DNA of 64,000 nucleotides from positions 1,578,001 to 1,642,000 of the forward strand of contig JAQISU010000109.1 of assembly GCA_029339505.1 (NCBI GenBank), read 5' to 3'. This DNA is from Unio delphinus. Taxonomy: Eukaryota; Mollusca; Bivalvia; Unionida; Unionidae. Position 1 is the first letter of the stretch; each line of letters begins with the position of its first letter. Positions 32,160-41,665 of this stretch are shown here, piece by piece. Made by a program: the position numbers and the translations under genes. The notes under the pieces are model-generated. The model worked only from the letters and a program-made list of their open reading frames with translations, was not told where the DNA came from and did no database searches.

Positions 32160-34015
32160 TGAATAACATCAGTTATTGAAGTCAATATTGGATGTAAGCA
32201 CGTAAGCATCAGTGATGTTAGAATTCGATCAAGTTCACATGACTTTGGTGCAGTCTTCATTACGAGTTGATAGCTGTTGCTAAAATTCTGTATCGTAACT
32301 GTATGGTGACATCGAGTAGATTGAAAGTGTGATGTCAGAGTGTAACTCTAATGGTTTGTACTTTATCACGTGAGATATTTGCAATTATGTCCGGAAGGTC
32401 TACTGGAGAGAAGGTAGTTGGATGTGGTGTACATTTCTTCCTTGACATTAGTTTGTTTGTTATTACGAAAAGCTCTATGCAGCTTGAACTCTCCATGATC
32501 TTGGTATTGTAGTGGAATAATGTGGCTATATGGACTATATTTGTGACGTTCTTCTTAACGCGTTGATATATTAGTTTATGAATAGGGAGTCTGGTGAAAA
32601 GCCAAAGCCTCTCTACTTTACGGCGATGTATTTTAGCACTGCGAAGTCGGTCCCTAACATTGCTATACCAAGGAGAACACAGTTTTTATTGATACTCTGC
32701 ACTTGGTGACTGGGGCATATTTTTCCAGCAATGAACGCAGACAGTTATCGATTTGTTCTGCTGTATGAGGTAAGCAAGTTGTTAGGTTTTCTTGGCTGTC
32801 ACGCATTAGTTTGGTTCTATTATCATACGGAGGTTTCTTTTAGTAGCAAATAAAGGTGGAGGGTTAGGGACTGACGTCGAGATGGCATATAATACAGACG
32901 TGATCTGATGCACGTTTGTGGGATATAAGGGTGTATTACATTGTATTATCATCAGGTCAATGAAGAAGCCAGTCTAAAATGTGACCAAGTTATAGGACAC
33001 ACGGTACGAATTATATCGAAGAACTATGACCTAGTCTAAAAATGGGTGAACAAATTATTGAGTATATACGGGTTTGGTGATCCATGATTGGTTCATAATA
33101 TACAGCTTGGGCTCACTTAAGTCATTTTCACTTCCTGGACGTCAGATGTAAATTCTAAATAAAAGGTCCGAGACATTTTACTTTACAGATATTTTGTAAT
33201 TTATTCATTGCACTTTCAGACGCTGCTTCTGCCTACTTCAGCAAAATTAGTTTTCCATATTTTAATAATTGCTCAAGTTAGTGTACTTTTGGTTAATTTG
33301 TCAAGCCTATGGGAGCATCCATTTTGTTATATCATGAGCTTAGATCATGTACAATTTCAACAAGTACAATGTCAACCACATTATAGCAAAGTAGCATAGA
33401 GATATTCCAACATTATCTCTATTGTGCATGTTACAAAAGCAAACAACTTCACATAACATATGTCACTCACTGAAAAGTACATAATAACTGGTGAACGTCC
33501 CTAAAAGACTATAGGACCCACGGTACTAATTATATCGATGAAGTATGACCTAGTCCAGAAATGGGTGAACAAATTATGATCGAGTATAGACGGGTTTCGT
33601 GGTCCATAATTGGTTGATAATGAAAAGTAAAATTTTAGTAAAAATATCTTTTGAGAGCTTATCCTATATGTAATTTTTTTAAAATTTAGACAATATTCTA
33701 TTGATCCAACTTTTGTATTTTTACAGGCTTCACTTAGGAGTACTCAAAAATAAAAGTAGCACCTTATTCATTTTATTCATAATCAATAACATGTAGATAT
33801 TATTAAAATATGATGTGGCTCATATTTTGTTATCGACACAGAAGCTTGCAGTAAGGATAGTTGTGAATGGAGAAATAAAGGTCTGATAATTAGCACCCAG
33901 ATAGTTTTAGTTATTGAATCTGGAATATGATTGAGTTTCTATATGTTTACTATAGGCCTTGAATTAGTACCGCGAGTCCCAGAGCGGAGAGCCTTACCTA
34001 TGACGAAGTTAGATC

Positions 34016-34020
34016 GTCTT
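34016..34020. repeat. Target-site duplication GTCTT, left
   Basis: GTCTT precedes the element and is repeated at 49300-49304. The unoccupied unit A site has a single GTCTT. Confidence 0.85.
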
Positions 34021-34334
34021 AGCAGCAGAGAGGGTGAGCCGGACAACATTTTTAGACAAGTATTCACTGAAATCACGCTTAAAATCAATGAAACCAATGA
34101 CATCAGGCCCAAAAGTCAATGACATCAGGTCCCAAATGTGTGTGTGAATCATGGATTAGGTCCAAAAAAAAATTATGAAAAAATCAATGAAATTAATGAA
34201 ATCAAAAACTTTTCAACTATTACATTTTTTGGGAAAAAGGGACTACAACGTCGTTGTCACTACCCTCTCTGCTGCTAGAACTTTCAGTTGGGGTTAACCG
34301 AATATTTGATCCAGTCCGATACGATATCGTGTTC
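34021..34334 (+). repeat. Polinton terminal inverted repeat, left
   Basis: Matches the reverse complement of 48986-49299 almost exactly over 314 bp; divergence begins after GATATCGTGTTC. The outer 256 bp (34021-34276) are bounded by inverted 16-mers AGCAGCAGAGAGGGT(G/A). Confidence 0.95.
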
Positions 34335-34361
34335 CAGACCTTGTCTGGGGGACGAAAATCA

Positions 34362-35727
34362 CTACGATTTCACAAATAGACTAATTTGTAAAACCTCCTC
34401 TTGTAAATCAATCAGATTATTAGACTGGTCAGTGAGTTTGAAATTAATTCTGGTTAATGAATTATTATGACATCGCATATAGACTGGATTCACCGGGGAC
34501 TCAATTATTAAAAAACCCTGGAGGAGCTGTTGGTGCAAATGAATACAAAATATATCCCTGCTGAGCTTGATTTGATCGTTCTAAATTTATTTGATAGCTT
34601 CCTTCGATCACATCACATACTAAATTGAGCGCAATCACCGTTGAAATATTCACATTGAACGGAGCAATATGCCTGCCACCACCATCTGGGTCATTATTGT
34701 GTGTCAGGATAGTTGTTTCCGGTGATGTTGTTTTTTTCCACGTATCATGAATTATTTTAAAACCGACATCTATGGCATCACTGAGAGATTTTTGTAGTTC
34801 TAAGAGATTATATCCTGGTAGATTGAATTCGGAAATATTTTCTACGCTTATATGATATTTTGTCGTAAATTCTATTTTCGTGTTAGGGTGTCTGGCAAGG
34901 GCTACCTCTCGTATAATTAGTGAATGAAATATATAAATGTCACTGAGGATTCTGTTACATGTTTCTATGACGCTGATAAATTCATCTCGGGTGAGAGAGC
35001 CGGATTTAAGGGATATTAACAACAACGAAATATCGTTATTGAACGCTGTGAAGTTTTCAGTAATTTTATCCTGTCGAGTTATGTAGTATTTCTCCCCTCC
35101 CTTATCTATCTTTTCAGTGAAAAAATTCAATTTGTCATAATCTCTATAACTCTTTACTGGATTATCAGATTTTGTCCTGTCGGTGATATAATCAGTTTTT
35201 TTTGGCTCTGGTAAATCAACGGTTTTTCCCCCGGGTGGTAATTCAGGCCATCCTAGTACGGTTCTAATAGAACTCTGATATATATCTACGACGTATCCTT
35301 CTGTGCTTATTTCAATGGCAGATGATAGTGTTGGTTCATGAACTGTTATAGCTATTTTTGACTCTACTCCAGTAATCGATTTTATTCTACGCGCGAATTC
35401 ATTATTGATTTGTTCAATTTGGTATGATCCGGTTGGTATGGAAACAACGTTCCAGTCTGGGGTACCGTCGGGTTTATTCTTATTTGCAAATACCAGTGAA
35501 TTATTGGGTTGTTGACCACCAAATGATTTTGACCTAATATTTGGCCAACTGTGGTATACTCGTAATTTTGCTAGCGCTATCTCCTTCACTGGGACTGGAG
35601 AGGGGAAATTCACACTGAATTCTGGATTCGTTGAGGTTATTGAGATCATGCTTGTTTGTACTGGGTTTGTGTTCTCCACTATTTGTTGAAGTAATTCCAT
35701 CTGTGTTGTCATTGTTATTATACTCAT
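34362..35727 (-). pseudogene. Penton-like minor capsid protein, C-terminal frame break
   Basis: Homologue of the intact gene at 7517-8908. It is open from ATG 35727 (MSIITMTTQMELLQ) through EFSVNFPSPVPVKEI and LYSFAPTAPPGF, then stops at 34501 because of a frame break at a T run (plus-strand A run, 34510-34515). The last ~50 residues, including the conserved LTDQSNNLIDLQEE block, are present in another frame ending at 34362. The middle (residues 190-300) is the most diverged part. The first 194 bp overlap the membrane-protein gene in a second frame. Confidence 0.8.
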
Positions 35728-36178
35728 GTTGTATTTCTAATTTTGACATCGCAGAATCATATATATCTACCATCGCTGAAAACTCACTCTCTGATATAAT
35801 TGTATCATCGAGCGATGACGATATCAATGAGGATAATTGCGAGTATGCAGTGGACACAACATGAAATTGAATTATGTAGTCTTGTAGTTTCCGTTGGCTG
35901 CATGAGGATATTTTTTTTGTGATTATTGAAATTATTCCAGCGATTGTTGTTGCCGCAGAAATGCAAATTGGAACAGCTATCGGGGCCATCATTGTCACTG
36001 AAGACAGTATAATACCAGCTCCGGTGATTACACCACTCACAGCGTACACAGTAACATCAATTGCGGTAATTCTCCTGCGATATTTTTTAATTTTCAATTC
36101 ATACTCCTCAGACAAGGTTTTGAGTCTAGTTTGATACTCTCTGACCTGATCATAGCGATATTGCGATGATGAAATCAT
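35534..36178 (-). CDS. Two-TM Polinton membrane protein
   Basis: 214 residues. Coiled N-terminus (REYQTRLKTLSEEYELKIKK), hydrophobic segments VTVYAVSGVITGAGIILSSV and MAPIAVPICISAATTIAGII, then KKISSCSQRKL and ISSSLDDTIISESEFSAMV. Longer than the left copy because its C-terminal 64 codons run inside the penton gene in another frame. The overlap tail (HEYNNNDNTDGITSTNSGEH and beyond) is polar and probably disordered. The palindromic motif lies directly upstream at 36193-36214. Confidence 0.7.
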   Translation of the reverse strand: MISSSQYRYDQVREYQTRLKTLSEEYELKIKKYRRRITAIDVTVYAVSGVITGAGIILSSVTMMAPIAVPICISAATTIAGIISIITKKISSCSQRKLQDYIIQFHVVSTAYSQLSSLISSSLDDTIISESEFSAMVDIYDSAMSKLEIQHEYNNNDNTDGITSTNSGEHKPSTNKHDLNNLNESRIQCEFPLSSPSEGDSASKITSIPQLAKY

Positions 36179-36192
36179 TTTTTATTTTAAAT

Positions 36193-36214
36193 ACGCTAGC
36201 GTTTTCAATTGAAA
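36193..36214 (-). promoter_or_regulatory. Palindromic motif upstream of membrane-protein gene
   Basis: ACGCTAGCGTTTTCAATTGA is located 14 bp before the start codon (minus strand), matching the left-element motif at 6876-6898 in sequence and position. Confidence 0.5.
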
Positions 36215-36240
36215 CCGTTAGTGAAATTGCTTTGCAATTT

Positions 36241-37092
36241 TCAACTTAAATCCGCTACGAATTCCACATACCACGTTGTTGAGACCCTAACCAAATTTTT
36301 ATCAGTAGATGTGATTGTAAACTTTTCAGTTGTATTCTTGTCGATGATCGTTGAAATCGTATTATTGAACACGGATGAACTGGACGATGAAATATTAAAT
36401 TGAGATAATGGTGTTACTAGTGTTAATCGATAAATACCCTTAACGGTTGCAGTGATATCTAATGTGTTGTTTGTAGGTGTCCACTCAAATGATCCGTGTT
36501 GGATCGTGTATACTAAGTTGTTGGTTTTCTCATGAGGAATTTTTGTTTTTTCAATGGCTGTTATCATCCTCGTTGCATCCCCTTTGATGTCTTCGATGAA
36601 AGTTTTCGTCTCATCGATGGATTTTTTAATATCAGGGAGTTTTAGTTCAATTTTATCTAACGGGGTTCCAATAAATTTATCAATGATATTTCTACGAAAT
36701 GATATAAACTGTTTTATGTGTTCTTCAATTCTAGATTCAAGTGTTGCTAGTACAACCACAGAATTGTTTAACTCATCGTTGAGAATTTTTAATCGATCTG
36801 TAATCGTCGAAACGAGTACACCCGGTTTGAGTTTACCCTGATCGGAAAATAACGCAACTGTGTTCTCGATTGCATTTTGTTGTTTAACTAAAATATCATC
36901 CAGAGAGATATTACTAGATTTCAATTTACCCTGTTTGTCCTGAAATACAACTATTTCATTGGGTTCAACACTTTCTAAATTCAACGTCTCAGCTATTTCA
37001 TCTTTAATTTTTTTTGTTATATCCTTGATAGAATCAGGAGTTGCAGTGTCATCGGGTTTGGGTTTCAGAGGTCTTCCCCAAATATCAATCAT
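36241..37092 (-). CDS. Fibre-like protein with shaft repeat
   Basis: A 283-residue version of the left-copy protein. N-terminus MIDIWGRPLKPKPDDTATPD, one full shaft unit (VVFQDKQGKLKSSNISLDDI) and a partial second (ALFSDQGKLKPGVLVST), a helical middle (IGTPLDKIELKLPDIKKSID) and a beta-type C-terminal domain (HGSFEWTPTN, YRLTLVTPLSQF, TWYVEFVADLS). The repeat number differs from the left copy, as expected of a length-variable shaft. It sits between protease and membrane-protein genes. The attachment role is inferred. Confidence 0.55.
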   Translation of the reverse strand: MIDIWGRPLKPKPDDTATPDSIKDITKKIKDEIAETLNLESVEPNEIVVFQDKQGKLKSSNISLDDILVKQQNAIENTVALFSDQGKLKPGVLVSTITDRLKILNDELNNSVVVLATLESRIEEHIKQFISFRRNIIDKFIGTPLDKIELKLPDIKKSIDETKTFIEDIKGDATRMITAIEKTKIPHEKTNNLVYTIQHGSFEWTPTNNTLDITATVKGIYRLTLVTPLSQFNISSSSSSVFNNTISTIIDKNTTEKFTITSTDKNLVRVSTTWYVEFVADLS

Positions 37093-37098
37093 GATATT

Positions 37099-37554
37099 TT
37101 ATATATCTCTCTCTAAAAAGCGATTACTAGTGTAGTCATTTACGACAATGTGTGGTGGTTTTCCCCTTGGGTTACCCAAGGAGTTAGAAATAGCGTCAAG
37201 GACATTTAATACTTCACTGCCGCATATTGGTGGGTCATTGATTTGTTGTGTTGGTAGCGTAGAATACCAAGTCTTCATTGGAAGGGTTTTTATATACCGC
37301 ATAAACTCTTTTGGTGGGGCTAATCCATATGAATCAAAATAGACAATCCCACGTGGATCAATAGCGTATGCAACCCAGTGAGTTCCAGGTCCGGTGCTGT
37401 TATCGAGATTAATAATACCTGTTTCAGTTTTGTTTGGTTGATGTGGTAATTGATCTTTCATAAAAACACCTCTGAAATGTTTAATCGCTAGTTTTTTAGC
37501 AGCATCCATTAAATCAAAATTGGACATTGGAACCATCGAAGATTTGGGAACCAT
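37099..37554 (-). CDS. PRO: Adenain-like virion maturation protease
   Basis: Catalytic layout of the adenovirus/Ulp1-type cysteine proteases: His in GTHWVAYAID, Asp in VYFDSYGLAPP, an upstream Gln in LPTQQIND for the oxyanion hole, and Cys in PPICGSEVLN. The product is expected to cleave capsid precursors during assembly. The start is ambiguous: the frame is open from 37671, but bases above 37566 belong to the pX-like gene in another frame. ATG 37554, 37536 or 37527 (MSNFDLMDAAKKL, conserved in the left copy) are the plausible starts. Confidence 0.8.
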   Translation of the reverse strand: MVPKSSMVPMSNFDLMDAAKKLAIKHFRGVFMKDQLPHQPNKTETGIINLDNSTGPGTHWVAYAIDPRGIVYFDSYGLAPPKEFMRYIKTLPMKTWYSTLPTQQINDPPICGSEVLNVLDAISNSLGNPRGKPPHIVVNDYTSNRFLERDI

Positions 37555-37565
37555 AGGTTCCTCAA

Positions 37566-38105
37566 TTAATAAACCGTTCCTGGTAGTCTCAGGCCTGATC
37601 CGTGAACGGATCTCCCGCTGTACCATGAATACGGGGTTCCTGGTAGTCTTAGACCTTTTCCGCTGTACCATGAATACGGGGTTCCTGGTAGTCTTAGACC
37701 CAATCCTTGAACGGATCGTCTCTTTTTTTTATATCCTTGTCCAGCTGCCTTTTTCAACGCCATTCCTGCTGCAGTACCAACGGCTCCTAACGCTGCTGCT
37801 TTAGCCACCGCTGGGGCTGCTGCTGCAATCAATGCTGGTATTGCAGCTAACAATGGAAATATACCACCTGTTTTCATCATATTTTTAATAGCAGCCGCAG
37901 AGAGAGTAATCTGAACTCCCTTTTTATCCTTGAAAGCATCATTGAAATGTTTCACCTGACGAGTTGTCGGCGATAATTTATTTTCACCACCCGTCATTTG
38001 ATTAGGTTTCAACGTGATTGTGGTTCCACATTTTTTAGCCGATTCTGATTGCAATTTTTTGATTTGACCAGGAGTTAACGTAACACTAATAACACTATAT
38101 GACAT
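37566..38105 (-). CDS. pX-like core protein with hydrophobic segment
   Basis: 179 residues; same design as 4862-5341: short ITL/LSPT-type motifs (VTLTPGQIKKLQ, ITLKPNQMTGG), a hydrophobic Ala-rich segment (GGIFPLLAAIPALIAAAAPA) and a basic tail with repeated LRLPGTPYSWYSG units (three LRLPGT copies and a fourth ending LRLPGTVY). The tail repeat is expanded by about 20 residues over the left copy. Confidence 0.6.
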   Translation of the reverse strand: MSYSVISVTLTPGQIKKLQSESAKKCGTTITLKPNQMTGGENKLSPTTRQVKHFNDAFKDKKGVQITLSAAAIKNMMKTGGIFPLLAAIPALIAAAAPAVAKAAALGAVGTAAGMALKKAAGQGYKKKRRSVQGLGLRLPGTPYSWYSGKGLRLPGTPYSWYSGRSVHGSGLRLPGTVY

Positions 38106-38144
38106 TATATATAATTGATTGATTCTAATTCAATGAAAAATCGT

Positions 38145-39608
38145 TCAAAGATTTTCTACTGGGGCATCTACCACTCTCATTCTTCCACCAACACCTTCGA
38201 GTAGCATTGATTTATCACTGAGAATGACAGCAACCGCTCTATAATTCGGGATAAGGATAGGAGCAACCCCAGCAACTAGTGGACCAGTCGGACGGGTTAC
38301 ACGGGCTCTAAAGTGTATATCAACGACAGATTGTCTCATCAAATCAAGATGTTCCAATGAAAAGTAATAAATCGGATAGAGGCTTTTAAAATCCAATTGT
38401 GATATTTGCAAACCGGTATCCACATTTTGATCACGTGCCATAAATGACAACAGGTTATGATAGACACGTGCAATATGATTCTGACCGTAATCAAGTTGTA
38501 TATCCTCGGATGGTTCCTGCTGTCCGTTTATTCTCAGCGAGACTTCACTAACACCTAACTGATCAAATATCATATGACTTCGTTCTTGATTACCAACTCG
38601 CGCAGCATTCTGTAACGCAATAAATATATGACGTGGAGCTGAAACCCCTTGTTTTGATGCCAGGTGCCATGTGAATGTACCATCAACACTGTCTTGTTTA
38701 ATATCCGTGGTCACTGATAACCAACTTAACAACGACTTTCCTCCTTGGTCCATAAATGATAGTAGTCGCTGTTCGTCTGTGATTGATGGAGTTAACACTG
38801 GCATCCATAATGATAGTTTTGTTAGAATGACTTTACCGGGAGCAACCCCAGCATTACGCCAGATTGCATCATCATCAGTACCCTTTCTCACGAGTGCTAT
38901 TGTGTGTTTGGCTCCATAAATAACTTTTCGGACGTTTCTACAGAATCCAAATATGTGATGTAGTGGAATCGCACATGAAAATCGTCGACGCTGCCCATGC
39001 AACGTTGCTACACGTGTTGCAAATCCTAAATTGAGATTACCATTAACGCCTCCGAGAATATCAAACGCAGCTCCGGGTCTAATTCGACGTTCTGGATTAG
39101 CTGCTTCTTGTTGATTGGCTTCTGCAGTACCCTGTGCTGTTAACACTTTAATGAATTGAAGGTGATCAGCGGTATCAGAGGTATCCTTTGCAAACATCAT
39201 AGATGGACCCGCTGATCTTGTATAATCATCAGAATATCTCGTTAACCCTATGATTGTTGTGGCCATATCAACTTCACGGTCAATGGATTCAATTTCTTTT
39301 CCATCAATGAGATATCTAGCGCTTTCAAATAACGCCATGATGCCGTTATTAACAAAACCAACTCGGACATTTGAGTTATTGTCATATGGGGTATCAGCTG
39401 CAACATTTGTTACAAGTTCTCCTTCTACTTCAATAAATGCCTCACACGGTAGAAAATATTTACTGGTATCATGAACTTGAAGTTCAATTCGCGATCGGAG
39501 ATCTGGTTGTACTGCGTGATAAGAATAATATTGATAATCGCGTACAGAATCATCTTTACGCACTGGGGCGTCTATATCAAATGCTGGATCAGATGATTTT
39601 TTGAACAT
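38145..39608 (-). CDS. MCP: Major capsid protein (double jelly-roll type)
   Basis: A 487-residue intact capsid gene. Conserved blocks: VRDYQYYSYHA near the start, HDTSKYFLPCEAFIEVEGEL, ALFESARYLIDGKEIES, RRFSCAIPLHHIFGFCRN, LSLWMPVLTPSI, LSFMDQGGKSLLSWL, PRHIFIALQN, LRINGQQEPSEDIQLDY and RVYHNLLSFM. The order of a WMP block, a PRxIF block and an LRING block matches Polinton/adintovirus double jelly-roll capsid proteins. Assignment is from this pattern, gene order and length; no structure search was possible. A variable loop around residues 150-190 differs from the left copy. Confidence 0.8.
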   Translation of the reverse strand: MFKKSSDPAFDIDAPVRKDDSVRDYQYYSYHAVQPDLRSRIELQVHDTSKYFLPCEAFIEVEGELVTNVAADTPYDNNSNVRVGFVNNGIMALFESARYLIDGKEIESIDREVDMATTIIGLTRYSDDYTRSAGPSMMFAKDTSDTADHLQFIKVLTAQGTAEANQQEAANPERRIRPGAAFDILGGVNGNLNLGFATRVATLHGQRRRFSCAIPLHHIFGFCRNVRKVIYGAKHTIALVRKGTDDDAIWRNAGVAPGKVILTKLSLWMPVLTPSITDEQRLLSFMDQGGKSLLSWLSVTTDIKQDSVDGTFTWHLASKQGVSAPRHIFIALQNAARVGNQERSHMIFDQLGVSEVSLRINGQQEPSEDIQLDYGQNHIARVYHNLLSFMARDQNVDTGLQISQLDFKSLYPIYYFSLEHLDLMRQSVVDIHFRARVTRPTGPLVAGVAPILIPNYRAVAVILSDKSMLLEGVGGRMRVVDAPVENL

Positions 39609-39662
39609 TTTATTCTATTTATCAGAGTCTAAATAGTGAAATCGTAAACGATTTTTCCATTT

Positions 39663-40094
39663 TCATCGACGTAGTTTTTTAAGGCCACTTCCTGCTATCA
39701 TGTTTGCAATATTACTTTGGTCTCCTTGATTTACCATCGACGCTAGTTTTTCATCTACTGCATTATTTATAATTTTACTAACACTTGCAGGCATTTCTTC
39801 TGTAGACGGTAACGGTTTCTTTTTTCGCCCCACTAATGATGTTATTTTATCCTTCGCAGTTGAAAACGCTTTCCCGGCAAGATCTCCAACAGTATTAATA
39901 CCCTTATCACGAATAACATCAATGGCTTTCATTGATAACTGTTTAGCTAACGGCATCACTTTGGGGGCCATTCTTGAAAAGAATCCTAAAATGGTATTGC
40001 CGAGGCCATCTCCGTAGTATGCTCTATAAACTGGAAACCGTGAATTAACTACATAGACGAGGGTTGGTTTATCATGATTGTAATGGATGATCAT
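39663..40094 (-). CDS. Polinton pVI-like / small virion protein
   Basis: 143 residues: basic/Tyr N-terminus, YYGDGLGNTILGFFSRM, amphipathic PLAKQLSMKAIDVIRDKG, Lys-rich middle, and a C-terminus (MIAGSGLKKLRR) shared with the left copy. Directly upstream of the capsid gene in transcription order. A pVI-type membrane-lytic or cementing role is inference. Confidence 0.55.
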   Translation of the reverse strand: MIIHYNHDKPTLVYVVNSRFPVYRAYYGDGLGNTILGFFSRMAPKVMPLAKQLSMKAIDVIRDKGINTVGDLAGKAFSTAKDKITSLVGRKKKPLPSTEEMPASVSKIINNAVDEKLASMVNQGDQSNIANMIAGSGLKKLRR

Positions 40095-40103
40095 TATTAT
40101 AAA

Positions 40104-40123
40104 AACAATAGTGTTTTCAATTG
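40104..40123 (-). promoter_or_regulatory. CAATTG leader motif upstream of pVI-like gene
   Basis: On the minus strand CAATTGAAAACACTATTG lies just before the start codon at 40094, a degenerate form of the palindrome at 2865-2887 in the left element. Confidence 0.4.
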
Positions 40124-40127
40124 TTAT

Positions 40128-41168
40128 TTAATCACTATGATACCCATTTGCTAACTCGTCAATGAAATCTCGATAGGTTTTGATATCCATGATACCGCCG
40201 GCAAATAACCGTCTACAGATATCAGCTGCTTCATTAATTATTTCTGGAGAGTTATTTCCAGCTCGTTTTCCTCCGATGAGAACATCTAATCGTGATATAT
40301 CATTGATAACACTATCAGGACAAATGTTTCCAATCCTTGGATTTCCTAATCCACTTCCGCTATAGCCAGCTGCTTCATCTAGTTTGTCTGTATCCGTGGT
40401 TTGTAAATAATCAAGAGTATCATCATCATCATCATCAGGTGGTAGTTGTTGTTTTTTTTGTCTCCGTGTTGGTGTTTGACGTCGTTCTTCTAAATCATCA
40501 TCATCATCAGGTGGTAGTTGTTTTTTTTGTCTTCTTGTTTGTCTACGTGTTGGTGTTTGACGTCGTTCTTCTATTTCTCGTTGTCGCTCTTCTATTTGTT
40601 CTCTTTTATAATTACTAATCCCCCTTTTAAATTCCTTGTATCCTATCTCATCCTTATTCAAACGACCAATCCCTTTATTTAGTTTATACAAATTATCGAA
40701 CCAATCATTACTTGATATTCTATCATTCTTATACTCGTCCTTTAAAAAATCTTTTTTTGAATTATAACTTTGAGCAGCAAAATTACCAAAGGCTTGATAA
40801 TCCTTTGATTTCAATAAACTAGGTTTTTTTATTAATATTTTAGCATGATCAGTAAATTTATTCAACAGAGAAACAGTCGTTTTTTTCGGATCAGTTTTTT
40901 CAGTTTGTTCAGTTTTCGCTGCTAGTTTTTCAAGTTCACCAATAACAGATTTCCCCGTCTCGGGACTATCTCCCAGTAAAGCACGCTCTACCCCCTTCGT
41001 TGCTGTGGTTACTGGTTTAAACAACTCTTCAGACCCCAGAGCAAAATCAGTTTGTAAACTCTGTCGTTGTTGCAGTTTATTTCTTACAGAGTCGCGAATT
41101 GGTACAAATCTCTTAATTGCATCCAGTCGTTCACGAGCCAATCGGGTTGTTAATGCTTCATTGACCAT
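40128..41168 (-). CDS. Conserved Polinton structural-type protein with Arg/Asp-rich insert
   Basis: About 346 residues from MVNEALTTRLARERLDAIKR; the frame is open 11 codons further upstream (41201), but MVNEAL is the conserved start. N- and C-terminal parts match 1988-2848. The middle carries a low-complexity insert absent from the left copy: repeats of ERRQTPTRRQ and KKQLPPDDDDD encoded by 40420-40585. Charge-alternating repeats of this kind are probably disordered. Function unknown. Confidence 0.6.
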   Translation of the reverse strand: MVNEALTTRLARERLDAIKRFVPIRDSVRNKLQQRQSLQTDFALGSEELFKPVTTATKGVERALLGDSPETGKSVIGELEKLAAKTEQTEKTDPKKTTVSLLNKFTDHAKILIKKPSLLKSKDYQAFGNFAAQSYNSKKDFLKDEYKNDRISSNDWFDNLYKLNKGIGRLNKDEIGYKEFKRGISNYKREQIEERQREIEERRQTPTRRQTRRQKKQLPPDDDDDLEERRQTPTRRQKKQQLPPDDDDDDTLDYLQTTDTDKLDEAAGYSGSGLGNPRIGNICPDSVINDISRLDVLIGGKRAGNNSPEIINEAADICRRLFAGGIMDIKTYRDFIDELANGYHSD

Positions 41169-41201
41169 TATTTGAAATCGCAAACTATTTTTCAATTGCA
41201 A

Positions 41202-41665
41202 AACAATTTTTCAATCCCGACCTAACACCATCGTGCAACTCCCTTTTTGACATCAGTGACATGTCGGATGATTTTTAACACGGTCGTGGAAGTGTTATTT
41301 CATCCTATAACAGCTTCTATCAGGTGTGGCGAAAGTATCAAAATTGTATATAAATAAAATAATACTGATAGTTTCGCCATCAATGACATGTCGGATGATT
41401 TTTGATACGGTCATGGAAGTGTTATTTGATTGTTTTGACAGCTCTATCATTGATGTTGAAAGTATCAAAATTGTATATAAATAAAATAATACTGATAGTT
41501 TCAACATTCTAGTTTTGACCAATCTGACACATCCTCCATCGATTTTTGACATCCCCCTTGAGGGTCGGCTAAAAAAAATGAGGGTCGGAATGATAAATGG
41601 TCGGTCACAATCAAAAAATGATAATGGTCGGGCAATCAATGGTCGGGCAATCAATGGTCGGGCAA
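41202..41665. promoter_or_regulatory. Long intergenic region with tandem hairpins
   Basis: 464 bp without a gene. It holds a tandem duplication of ~125 bp (units from about 41255 and about 41385, sharing GACATGTCGGATGATTTTT), each ending in a hairpin whose loop contains TATATAAATAAAATAATA. Three copies of GGTCGGGCAATCAAT lie at 41626-41670. The left element lacks the hairpin block. Confidence 0.5.
41328..41505. repeat. Two hairpins with compensating stem changes
   Basis: Hairpin 1 (41328-41378): GGCGAAAGTATCA pairs with TGATAGTTTCGCC. Hairpin 2 (41455-41505): GTTGAAAGTATCA pairs with TGATAGTTTCAAC. The stem bases that differ between the copies change on both arms so pairing is kept (GC to TT on the left arm, GC to AA on the right). 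Loops are nearly identical and contain TATATAAA. Confidence 0.65.

Larger units (their letters stand above)
31960..34020. repeat. Duplicated unit B, left part
   Basis: The second copy of the ~2.3-kb unit, in tandem with unit A. It includes degenerate CR1-like sequence to about 33000 and keeps the empty LTR-element site (TTGTGAATGGAGAAATAAAG around 33861-33880). It is interrupted by the Polinton after 34020 and resumes at 49300. Confidence 0.85.

Noticed and set aside
31969..32260. Leu/Ser-repeat ORFs
   Set aside because: Translation of the (GA)n/(TC)n microsatellite within degenerate CR1-like sequence.
37200..37260. Apparent loss of the catalytic Cys in the protease (CGSEV where many relatives have a second Cys)
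   Set aside because: In adenain and Ulp1-type enzymes the nucleophile is the Cys of the CG pair, which is present in PPICGSE; His and Asp are also intact.
40337..40618. Plus-strand ORF rich in His and Val
   Set aside because: Antisense of the Asp- and Arg-rich repeats in the structural-type gene.
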